Source: Dactylorhiza incarnata (taxonomy: Eukaryota; Streptophyta; Magnoliopsida; Asparagales; Orchidaceae). From it: DNA of 64,000 nt. The notes below the pieces were generated by a model. It saw only the letters and a program-made list of their open reading frames with translations. It was not told the origin of the DNA and ran no database searches. The first letter of the stretch is position 1; each line of letters begins with the position of its first letter. Made by a program: the position numbers and the translations under genes. Positions 54,336 to 64,000 of this stretch are shown here, in pieces. The DNA lies in the NCBI GenBank assembly GCA_033032865.1, contig JAWHQI010000148.1, positions 2,685,501 to 2,749,500 of the forward strand, given 5' to 3'.

Positions 54336-55039
54336 AATCCTATAAACGAAAAAAACAATTTTGCCCCCGAAATTTAGGTTGGGGTCACGAGGGTCTTGAT
54401 CCACATAGTCACTAACCCAACAGCATAGTAGAGAACCACCCATAAACCATAGCAGCAGGTCTATTCTGAACACAAACAGAAGTTGTTAATGGTGAGAACC
54501 ATAGCAGCAGGTCTATTCTGAACAACAAACAGAAGTTGTTAATGGTGAGGGGTAGCAGGAAAATCAATAAGAGAGAGAGAGAGAGCCCAGGTAATAAGAT
54601 TTCACATATATTTGTGTATATGTACACATGTATATGCTCCAAACCCCTCCATCCAACCTTGCATAACAAATCTCTGCCAACAGCAACCTTAGCAACAATA
54701 ACTGATAAATCAAGACAAGAACTCCAAAATAAGAACAGCAAGAGGAACAACAACAACCAGACACTATAGTATCTGCTAACAATAAGGAATCCTATGATTC
54801 GAAGCTAGTACTAAGTAACGAGGTTGTCGCTCTCGAGGGAAAAGAAGAAAATTTTCTGAATTGACCCTCCTACAACCACCATAAATTTATTTACGCCGTC
54901 CGATGCATCGACACATTTGTCTCCCAGACCACGTGTTGGACGAGATGGATAGCCAACAAGGCTTCTACATGGGTTTAGTGCATATTTGTATGATACTAAG
55001 TTTAGGCTATGGTATTAAAACAAGAGATGACAGACTAGT
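54336..55039 (-). other. F 3' non-coding region and PPT
   Basis: The minus strand near the LTR has aaatttcgggggcaaaattg, a chromovirus-type PPT region. A 52-bp direct duplication (accatagcagcaggtctatt...) covers about 54446-54551. No coding signal beyond chance ORFs. Confidence 0.65.
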
Positions 55040-58030
55040 TTAGGCCATACCTGGGGAAAACAATCCCGGGTAATGCTGCCGCATAAGGTCCATCGGCTCC
55101 CAAGTGTATTCCTCCCGTCCATGGTTGGACCGCAACACATTCACCAACGGAACACTCTTTCTCCGCAGCACTCTCGTCTCGGTGTCTACTATCCGCAAAG
55201 GCTCCAGCCGGACAGACCTGTCGGTCTCCACAGGACCAGACGTAGCTACCACATGCTGATCAGGGCGAAGCAAGGCCCTTCGAAGGGAGGACACATGGAA
55301 GACGTCGTGTAAATTCTCCAACTCTGGCGGTAACATCAATCGATAAGCTAAGGGGCCAATCCGCTCCAGGATGGTATAAGGGCCCATATAACGAGGGCTG
55401 AGCTTTTTCCTTCCCCGAACCCGAGACACACCATGCATCGGCCTGATCTTCAAGAACACCTTGTCCCCAACATGGAACTCCACAGCCCTGTGCTTCTTGT
55501 CATAATATTTTGCCTGCCGGCTCTGCGCTTCAAGCATACGGTCTCGTATTAGTCTGACCATCTCATCGGTATCATCGATGAATTTCACCCATAACGCCTT
55601 CGGGTCCTCATCCTGGACCCAAGACAAAGGTGTCCTGCACCTTCTTCCATACAAAGCCGCATAAGGGGCCATGCCAATGCTCGCATGGTGACTGTTATTA
55701 TACGAGAACTCCACCAAGGGCAGGAGTCTCTCCCATGGCTCTCCTCGATCTAAAACTTAAAGGCGCAACAAATCTTCGAGGGTCCTGATCGTCCGCTCTG
55801 ACTGACCATCCGTCTGAGGGTGGAAGGTCGTGCTAAAGGTCAAACGGGAACCCAAATAAGCTTGCACTGCTTTCCACTCCCTGGAGGTAAAGCGACCGTC
55901 ACGGTCCGAAATGATAGGTTTAGGCACCCCATGATAGCGAACGAATTGCTCGACGAAGAGTCTTACCAACACATCAACATGTGAATCCTTCCTCATCGGT
56001 ATAAACCTTGCGACCTTCGTCAGACGGTCCACGACCACCCAAACACAGTCATTCCCGGAGCGGGAACGAGGCAGCCCGTGAAAGAAATCCATGGATATGT
56101 CTTCAAACTTCCACTCGGGAATGGACAACGGCTGCAGCAACCCAGCCGGGCTTCTACACCCTGCCTTTACTTTCTGGCACGCCTCGCAGTAGGTGACGAA
56201 ATAGGTGACATCCCTCTTCATCCCTGGCCAAAACATCGTCCTCCGCAGATCGGTGTACATCTTGACAACCCCGGGATGCACCGAATACTTAGTGTAGTGA
56301 GCCTCCTTCATTATGTCCTCTCGAATTCCTCCACCTGCGGGTATGTATAACCTGCCACGGAAATGAACCAGATCCTTCTGCATGGTGTACTCCTCCGTGG
56401 AACCAGCCTCCACTGCTCGAAGAATAGGGTCTAGGGCAACTTCTTTCCTCTGCTCTGCTCGGATGCGATCTCGAATATCACAAACTATGCTCATCGCGGA
56501 CAGGTACTCGACGAAAACCTTTGGATCGGCTTTAGACACGAGCGTGATCTGCATCTCCTCGAGCATCCTCACCAACTCAATGGCCATCAGTCGTGACTCC
56601 GGGCTGGACGTCCTCATGCTCAGTGCATCGGCCACCGAATTTGCCTTTCCTGGGTGATAGTTTAACGTGTAGTCATAGTCACACAGGAACTCAATCCACC
56701 GCCGCTGCCTCAAATTCAGATCCTTCTGAGTGTGTATATACTTCAAATTCTTGTGATCGGTGAATATCTCGCAGTGGACCCCAAATAAATAGTGCCTCCA
56801 AATCTTCAAAGCAAAAATCACTGCACCCAGCTCCAGATCATGCACCGGATAGTTTACCTCGTGCTTCTTAAGCTGCCTCGAAGCATAAGCAATCACGTGG
56901 TTGTACTGCATTAGTACGGCACCCATCCCCTGCAAGGACGCATCCGTGTAAATTTGAAATCCTTCCCTACCAGACGGAAGAGTAAGGACCGGGGCTGAGG
57001 TGAGGCGATCCTTCAGCTCTTGAAATGCGGCCTTACACTCAGGTGACCACACAAATAGCACCTCCTTTCTGGTCAGCTTAGTGAGCGGGAGAGCAATCTT
57101 CGAGAACCCCTTGACAAATTTGCGGTAATACCCGGCATGTCCCAAAAAGCTGCGCACATCTGCGGCTGACTTCAACGGCTGCCATTCCTTCACAGCATGA
57201 ACCTTAGTAGGATCTACGACCAATCCCGCCCCGCTGATAACATGACCCAAGAAAGCCACCTTGCGGAGCCAGAACTCGCACTTGCCAAATTTTGCGAACA
57301 ACTGATGCTCCCTCAGTTTTGCCAGCACTAGCTCTAGATGCTTCCGATGATCCAGCAATGACTTTGAATAAACCAGGATGTCGTCGATGAATATGATCAC
57401 GAAGTGGTCCAGATAAGGCGCAAACACCCTGTTCATCAGGCTCATGAACGCAGAAGGTGCATTAGTGAGCCCAAAGGGCATAACCGTAAATTCATACAAC
57501 CCGTACCTCGAGCTGAAAGTCGTCTTCTGGATATCCTCCTCCTGAATCCTCAACTGATAATAGCCAGAGCGCAAGTCGAGCTTGGAGAACCACTGCGCTC
57601 CTTCCAACTGATCAAAGAGTTTGTCGATTCGCGGCAGAGGATAAGTGTTCCGGACCGTCAGTCGGTTGAGCTCCTGATAATCTATGCACAAGCGGAGCGA
57701 ACCGTCCTTCTTCTTCACGAACAGAACCGGGGCTCCCCAGGGTGACGAGCTAGGACGAACGAACCCTGAGTCCACCAATTCTTGAAGTTGTACGCGGAAC
57801 TCTGCTAGCTCCTTGGGCGCTATTCTGTACGGGGCCCATGAAACGGGCTTAGCACCTGGTACCAGCTTAATTTGGATGTCTACCCCCCTAGGTGGGGGTA
57901 ATCCGGGTAGTTTTTTAGGGAAAACATCCGGGAAATCCCGGACTACCGATACATCCTTCATTTCAGGCCCTATCTCCTTCATCTCAAAACAGATCACGAA
58001 CACCTCATCGCCTTGCTCGTGAGCCTTCAC
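55040..58030 (-). pseudogene. pol: F reverse transcriptase, RNase H, integrase and chromodomain
   Basis: 757 open codons (58030-55757): [41 protein letters not shown], the catalytic FIDDIL near residue 213, [10 protein letters not shown]; RNase H from about 355 ([39 protein letters not shown]); integrase zinc domain ([21 protein letters not shown]) and full triad ([32 protein letters not shown]). A TAA follows LEDLLRL; the same frame continues to 55040 with VEFSYNNSHHASIGM, YMGPYTILERIG and a chromodomain-like end (EPLRIVDTETRVLRRKSVP, EEYTWEP). One in-frame nonsense codon is the only lesion I see here. Confidence 0.92.
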
Positions 58031-58033
58031 AAC

Positions 58034-58422
58034 CTATATAGAAGACAACAAGTTACGTGATACGGATATTATAACTTGAATGACCACTTCAGAATCCCCG
58101 TGCTTCAGAGTGATCCGCTTTGCCACGCAGTCGATCCTTGCGTGATTCCAGTGCAGCCACGTCATTCCCAAAATCAGGTCAAAATCCGGCATTCGCAACA
58201 CGATTGCCGGTGCAACAAAAAGCTTCCCACCAATGGATATCTCCATGCTGCAGCTAGCCGAAGATATCAGTTCTGAACCATCCGGGAGGCGCACCCTCCT
58301 GGTGGTTCCTGTGAATTGCTGCACGCCGTCCAGCTCATCCACAAAATCTTCTGAGACAAACGAATGCGTGGCCCCCGTGTCGAAGAGAGTGAGAGCGGGC
58401 TTACCGTAAATGAGTACGGTAC
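58034..58422 (-). pseudogene. pol: F aspartic protease
   Basis: The frame from 58422 reads through KPALTLFDTGATHSFVS (DTG active site near 58370) and FDLILGMTWLHWNHARIDC. It closes with a stop just before the RT frame at 58030, so a nonsense change or frameshift separates them. Starts right after an intron-like gap. Confidence 0.85.
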
Positions 58423-58490
58423 CTGGGGTTCCAATTCACGCCAACTTAAGCATATTAGTTATAAAAAGACAAAACTAAATGCGTAATTAC
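58423..58490 (-). other. F intron-like segment between gag and protease
   Basis: Donor ACAG|GTAATT at 58490 and acceptor CCCCAG| at 58423, 68 bp, containing in-frame stops. Removal joins E-V-I-T to the protease in phase 1, inside a Gly codon, exactly as in E. Confidence 0.65.
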
Positions 58491-59593
58491 CTGTGATGAC
58501 CTCCTGCGGGTCCCGCTCCTGGGTTAGATCCAATGTGTATACTTGCTCCCGAGCAGGTCTGCTGACCCTGGCCTCGACCTCGTCCTCTTCCTCGCTGCGC
58601 TGCCGGAGGAGCCATGGGGCGATTCGGAGCGTTTCCTTGCAGCTGCGGGCAGTATCTCTGAATGTGGCCGGGCTGGTTGCAATGATAACACACCGCTCGA
58701 AAGTGCTCTCTCGGCGGCTAAAGCGCCTGACCCTGAGGTGGTGGTGGCAATGGTAGCGGTCGCGCTGGCTGCTCCAACCTGAAGTTTGGGCGAAAATGCC
58801 CGCCATCTCTCCGCTGGCCTCTGTCTCTGCCCCTGGTGTTCTGCCTCCTCCTGAAGCTGGGCCCCGCCTCCATCACTTCCTCTGCGGGCCTCTTATTCCT
58901 GGCCTGGACCCCCAAGTGGTCCGCCTACAACTTCTGTGTCGTCTCTATAATCTGCGCGAGGCTCGAATCGGCGACGAAGAGGAGAGCCTGCCTCAGAGGA
59001 TCTCGCAGGCCCTTGTAGAACCGCTTCGCGTACCCGCGATCATCTAAATCATAAGAGTCTGCGAATCTGGCTAAGTGTTGAAATTCCCGCTGGTACTCGA
59101 CCACCGGTCTCGACCCCTGCTTCAGCTGCAGAAATCTCTCCTCAAGCTCGTCCCTGGCCGTAGAAGAGACAAAGTGCTCCAGGAACGCGTCCGCAAACTC
59201 GTCCCAGCTTATGTCCAAGTGGTTGCGTCCTTCGAAGGTGGAGCACATCAAGGACTTCCACCACCTCTTCGCATGTAGATCCAAGGCCGTGACTGCCAAT
59301 GTGACTGCCATGTTGCTCAGGCAACGGATCCCTGCCAGTAACTCCTGCATTGTATCCACCCACTCCTCTGTCTGAACTGCAGACTCCATCCCATGGAAGG
59401 TGGGAGGGGAGAGAGCACGGAAGGTGCTCAACCAATTTGAGCTTGGGGCCTGCGGCTGCACCGACATCTGCTGAGACCTGAAGGCATCCAGGATTGCCGT
59501 CAGAGTCTGGCCTAGCTCTGATTGTTGAAAAGGAGTAGGTATTGGAGGCACGAGAGTGGCCGTTGCCGGTTCTGAACGTACCGGAATGTACAT
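58491..59593 (-). pseudogene. gag: F gag
   Basis: ATG at 59593 and an open frame to 58925: LSTFRALSPPTFHG, EEWVDTMQELL, KRWWKSLM, ISWDEFADAFLEHF, PVVEYQREFQHLARF, a retrotransposon gag domain. A TAG at 58925 and another near 58716 interrupt the same frame; between them is a basic RG-rich tail, and after them the knuckle CYHCNQPGHIQRYC (about 58693-58650). A small frameshift near 58560 precedes the QEVIT end at the intron-like gap. Confidence 0.87.
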
Positions 59594-59761
59594 GCAAGAT
59601 AGATGTTTGGGTTAGGTTGGCTATTCGAAAGAAAATAATAGACGTACTTAATGCGAATTACGCATGGGCACACCACTGCTTCCGCTCATTCAGTTTGTCC
59701 TCAAACTGAAGAGGTGTGAGGGGGCACCATGCGGGAATGGACTTCTTTATCTCAGGATCGT
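59594..59761 (-). other. F leader
   Basis: Between PBS and gag; no coding signal. Confidence 0.45.
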
Positions 59762-59776
59762 TGCGCTTTGATACCA
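59762..59776 (-). promoter_or_regulatory. F primer binding site (initiator Met tRNA type)
   Basis: Minus strand TGGTATCAAAGCGCA, two bases after the LTR end GGTTTTACA. Confidence 0.82.
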
Positions 59777-59778
59777 TT

Positions 59779-62717
59779 TGTAAAACCCCCCTCCCGGAAC
59801 ACAAAACATGGCCGAGGGGAGTCTTATGCTGAGGACAGCCGCCTTGCGGAAGCGCCAGCTCACGGGCTAGCCTCCTCCACAAGACGCCTATCCTGCTGGC
59901 TAACAAATATCATCAAGCCAACCCATCATAAAAAGTAAAACAAGAAGCCACAAAATATATATATATATATATATATCCGCATAAGTACAGTCCACATACA
60001 CACAAAATGAGTGTATAGTATCAGAGTAACAAAAGAAAAGCCTCAAGGGCTACAACAAAACTCGCTCACATCTGTCACTGACGGCTGCGACGGTATCATG
60101 GTATCCTGCCCTGTCGTCCCGGTCGGACTATCCGTCTCCAGCGCCGTGCGCTGCTGCACCAGGGTGCGTCGCTGCTCCAGGATGCGCTGCTGCTCCAGGG
60201 TGCGCTCCTAAAAAGGGGACATAGCAACCGTTAGTCATAAAGACTAAGTGGCTTCACATCCGCTCCCCCGGCGACTCCAAGGCACTGGGCGGAAGGAAAG
60301 AAAAGGGAGCTGCAAAATTAGCAATAATAAATAAGCAGGTGACAGGTAATAATTATCCATATGTGTCGGTTGTATAAGTGCCCAAGCACTTTCAATAGCA
60401 CTAACCACTATGTTCATAAGAATAAAAGTAGCAGTGGTTATATATATACGCAGGTATAAGTAGCAACGGGCATAAGCAGAGTAATAGAGAACTGAATTGA
60501 ACTTAACTTATAAGGGTGCCCATACAAGCTTATAAGTTAAGGGTCTGCATATAAAGGTAACTCATCATATAAAGATGCCCATACAAGTTTATATGATGAG
60601 GGTTCAATGCTGTGCAATGCAATGATTATGAAGGATGTATGCAATGCAATGATTATGTTATGATGTATGCAATGCAATGATTGAGATATGATGATTGTAC
60701 CATGCAAGCTTGCTATGTCGACAAAGACATTCAGTTCCCACTTTTCGAGGGTAGCTAACCACTCAGGCGCCCCCCGTCGTGGCCAGACGGTGGCAGTGGC
60801 ATGGGCTTCACCACTACTAGGAGGGTATGATCACTACCGGTCATAGGCCTATGTACGCCTCGATGCTCTTGTTCATAGCGGAGTCCCTGCGTACTACCCG
60901 CATTCATGCGGAGTCTTCAAGACGCGGTGGGGATCTATTAGGAAGATGGACACCAAGACATTCCAACCCAACCGGTCTGAGTCTAACTGCCCGCTTCTGT
61001 CAGTGTCACGACTAGTGAGCCCGTAGACCCGCCACAACCTATCTTCCCACGAGGATCTATACCACCACGCGCAATTATACTTAACGAGGTAGTTCTGCAA
61101 ACATACGTGCTACTGAGCACCAAGGACTCATTTCACGAGCCTTACCACATTCCGCCTTGCGCGGCAACAATCGATGTTAATTAGCATCCAAGGCCCCCAA
61201 CAACGGGGTCCTTCCCTTTTCACCACCGGCTATTCTATAACTTGTGACCCGCACTGAGTTAACCGTGCCGCCCGTTCCGAGTTGATTACTCGTGTGCAGT
61301 GGTGTGCGTGTAACATGGAAATTATTAAACCAATCCATGGAACTACTTGCGCTCATGATGGCATAAACATCTTATTTAATTATGGAAATCTAAGAACGAG
61401 AGCTACAACTTTATGTTTACCATAAAACCCAGGACCTAATGCTTCATACCCAAAATCAATGTTGAATGCAACTGTACAAACCTGGGCAGAAAACAGAGAA
61501 CTAAAACAAGGTTTAGTTTTCTGGACAGTCCGCTCGACTGGACTTTTAGAGAGCTACAGGTCACCCAAGAAAACGTGTAACCAATCATTGGAAAGCTCTT
61601 TCCGAGAGCTACAACTTACTTGTTGAGCCCAAAGTCTAATTCCAGTGGGGTCAAGCCTAAAAATTGGCTCGAACCGAGCTGCGCACGATTTTATAATTAA
61701 CAACCCCAATTAACAGAGGATTATTCCTCGTCTTCCCAACAAAATTTCATAATTTAAGCCATATATACAGAGCTTCATCTATCCTTCTGACCATATAATT
61801 AAACTCCTGCTATTTCCCAACAAGAAATCCCATAGCAGGGAACTATAATTGATCATATATAAGTATGATCATATATAAATAAAATCCCATAGCAGGGAAC
61901 TAAAACCCTTAATCGATTTATCAAGCCCTAGCATTTTTCTCATCGATCTCCCTCCACAGACCACGGCTATGCACCAAATCAGATCCTATCTCAACCTCTT
62001 GGTGAGAAGAAATGATTTCAAGGAACTTTACGGTAAGCGGTGCCCTAAATCTGAAGTTCCATGTGGTCAATCTAAGAAAACTCCATTAAAGCTCACATGA
62101 GAAGCTCTCTTGAGCTATCATCTCTCCTATTGTAATCTAGGATACTAGCACCAAGGGAGAGGGGTCAGAAGTCACCTGAATCCGGGCCGACGATCGCGGC
62201 GGTCGACTCCTCGGCGGCATGGCGTCGCTTGGACGAGCTCGACACATCTCCAAGCTTCCTCCCACGCGATGTCGAAGATCCTCCACGGATTTCCTTTGGC
62301 CAAGGTCCTAAGGTGGGGAGGAGAAATGGAAAGTGAGGAAGAGCGAAGATGAAGATGAAAACCCTCGGGAAAACTCTCTGCCTGGAGATAAGAGAGAAGG
62401 GATTGTTATTGGATTTAATAATTAATAGCCTGGGAACCCCAACTTTGGTGTCAAACCCTTATTGGACAAAACTCCACTGCCTTCACAAAGATAAAAATAA
62501 ACATAAAGCACCCAGGCTTTTTTTTCTCGGGAAGGAGCTGAGTTTCCCGTTCGAAAATCGTCGAACGTGAGCAGCTCCCCGTTCGTCGATCGACGAACGG
62601 GAGCAGCTTGCGTTCGACGAATTCGACGAATTCGTCGAACGGGAGCTGCTAACTAAGAATTTTTCCAAAACTTAACAGCAACAACAATATCTGCTCCTCC
62701 AGGATTGGGATGTTACA
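59779..62717 (-). repeat. F 5' LTR
   Basis: 2.94 kb copy of 51396-54335 with scattered substitutions; hairpin run at about 60376-60600 and palindrome cluster at about 62553-62650. The palindrome block here has mutated bases (gttcgaaaatcgtcgaacg) where the other copy differs as well. Confidence 0.92.
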
Positions 62718-63753
62718 GCCCGCGCTCATAAATGTCAGTATTCAACTATGCCTGACACGGGTTTGGCTTCCCCTTGTGCCCGTCTAACTGTACTCACATT
62801 GGGTCACAAATTCTGCTAACCTGGATCTACCGCCGGCGTTAACACTAACGTCAGGCGTTAGTAACAGAACCCAGTTCTGCTACTCTTTTCCGGGTATTTT
62901 CTGGGAAACACCTCCAGAGCTATTTTGCAGTACGAAACAGTAAACAACACCCGAAAAACACAGCATAATCACGGAGTCTTCTCCGGAGTGCAATAGCATA
63001 TCAACATCACCAATCCAGACCAACCTGTCCAGATGGGCTTCACACAGCATGCCTATGCCCGTACTTCAATTCCAGGCTCTATATGCAATTTCTACGGGGA
63101 TAACATCGACACGTCGGCAGAAATCTATCCACTTGCTAGTGGAAATCTGCCTACTACTATGCAAATCAAAGGACGAACGTGTCCAGAGATGAGGGAGGAG
63201 AATCGTTACCCTTGGCACTCATTTCGGTGCCATAGAATTGAGAGGGAATCGGCTGGAATCCCTTGAAACAACTTCCTTTTCACCAGAACGACGATGGCAC
63301 AAGCGCCCAAGATCTCCTTCGCGGATTTGCCCTTGGCACAACAACCTTCAATGGACCTCCTTCCCTGCTCTCAACTCACTACTCTCAGAAAGGCAGAAGA
63401 TTCATAGAAAGTGAGAAGGAAAGTCGAAGTTGAGTGCTTATATAGTTTTTCGCTACCTCCAGCGCTAGCAACTAGCCCCTGCGCTAGCTCAGCGTCGGTA
63501 CCGCTCTACCGCTTAAGGATTTTGCGAGAAATGCTACCGCTAGCGCTAGTGCTACCGCCTGCGCTATCTTTATTTGACAAACTTCTCGCAAAATGCCACA
63601 CTCCTCGAGAAAGGACATACTTCTCAGAAAAACAATACCGCCGGCGCTATCGCTAGCGCCTAGCGTTAGCTCTAAGGCGGTGGCTGAGTTTATCCACAAC
63701 CGCTTTAGGAATCCGACTGCGTTCGACGAACGACCTGAAGTTCTTCGAGCGGC
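62718..63753 (-). repeat. E 5' LTR, fragment 2
   Basis: Begins with F's right TSD gcccg and matches 44369-45383. TATA at about 63438-63445 on the minus strand. It stops inside a ttcgagcggc word where G begins. Confidence 0.88.
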
Positions 63754-64000
63754 TGATGAGTCCCAAATATATACACATTTATGGACTCATCTGGGCCGAT
63801 TTTCTAGTCTATGCACTTCACTTTAGACATGTTTTCACTCATATTTGACACTCCATGCTAAGTGCACCTCTAGGCCCGTTTTTGGTGTTATTTCATGTTC
63901 TTCATTTTTAGTAGTTTTCATGGATTGTTAAGTGCCACTTTCAGTGGCTGGATTCGTGGTTGTGCTGGAATAGGAGTCGTGCGGGTGTTCCCAGTACAAT
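63754..64000 (+). mobile_element. G: start of another LTR retrotransposon, running off the window
   Basis: E's LTR is matched up to gagcggc and then replaced by TGATGAGTCCC..., a TG start like T1's TGATGA. The likely left TSD is gcggc (63749-63753). GATGAGTCC and GGACTCATC (9 bp, 63755-63791) form an inverted repeat at the terminus. Family not determined; orientation is assumed from the TG start. Confidence 0.65.

Larger units (their letters stand above)
51396..62717 (-). mobile_element. F: full-length Tekay-like Ty3/gypsy element, minus strand
   Basis: 11.3 kb, LTRs 51396-54335 and 59779-62717 (minus strand TGTAACATCCC...GGTTTTACA), perfect TSD GCCCG (51391-51395, 62718-62722). The PBS adjoins the right LTR. 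Gag to integrase on the minus strand; RT, RNase H and the first part of integrase lie in one 757-codon frame. Related to E but with different LTRs. Damage is light: a few nonsense codons and one or two small frameshifts. Confidence 0.93.
43635..63753 (-). mobile_element. E: Tekay-like Ty3/gypsy element, minus strand, 5' LTR split by F and G
   Basis: 3' LTR 43635-45767, PPT, pol and gag on the minus strand, PBS near 50650, and 5' LTR from 50659 on. F interrupts the 5' LTR at 51395 with a GCCCG TSD; the LTR resumes at 62718 and is cut again at 63753 by G. The left flank is B2 (probably TSD gactt, 43630-43634; the partner is off the window). Gag, protease, RT, RNase H and integrase are all recognisable, each with stops. 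Confidence 0.9.

Noticed and set aside
63752..63800. Hammerhead-like CTGATGAGTCC...GGAC at the start of G
   Set aside because: The GAAA core after stem II is missing (TCATC instead) and no cleavable GTC context is seen; it is simply an LTR terminus with an inverted repeat.

Overview
The window looks like nuclear heterochromatin of a flowering plant. Every piece of coding sequence I can recognise comes from LTR retrotransposons: Ty1/copia elements with an initiator-Met tRNA primer site and SIRE-like gag, Ty3/gypsy Tekay-like elements, and one Ty3/gypsy Tat-like element. I found no host gene, tRNA, rRNA or CRISPR array. The species cannot be named from this sequence.

The layout is a nest of at least nine elements, read from LTR ends and target-site duplications (TSDs). 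B2, a copia element on the minus strand (25124-25642, 41421-43634), appears oldest and is cut by three others. A0 (4714-25123, plus strand) is a coding-poor copia-like element; its 3' LTR is split by A1 (7371-14799, TSD GCTTC) and B1 (14976-24731, minus strand, TSD CTCCT/CGCCT). C (25643-41415, TSD CTGAG) is a solo Tekay-type LTR inside the RNase H domain of B2, and is itself split by D (25876-39489, TSD GCGGC). E (43635-63753, minus strand, Tekay-like) sits in the integrase of B2; its 5' LTR is split by F (51396-62717, minus strand, TSD GCCCG) and then by G (63754 to the window edge). T1 (1-4713) is a non-coding LTR element next to or inside A0.

How the parts work together: B1, B2, D, E and F encode gag, protease, reverse transcriptase, RNase H and integrase, all with some damage. 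A0/A1 have lost pol, and A1 keeps only a gag-like ORF, so they would depend on enzymes supplied in trans; A1 shares its LTR start and primer site with B1. D carries two apparently spliced antisense genes with their own TATA boxes, plus a 97-bp tandem array.

The strongest unexplained signals are non-coding. (1) Clusters of short CG-rich palindromes lie upstream of the LTR TATA boxes in unrelated families, with arms that change together (TANCGCC/GGCGNTA). (2) A0/A1 contain a run of four stem-loops whose stems covary. (3) The LTR of F has twin hairpins with one loop and different stems. (4) E and F share a phase-1 intron-like gap between gag and protease.
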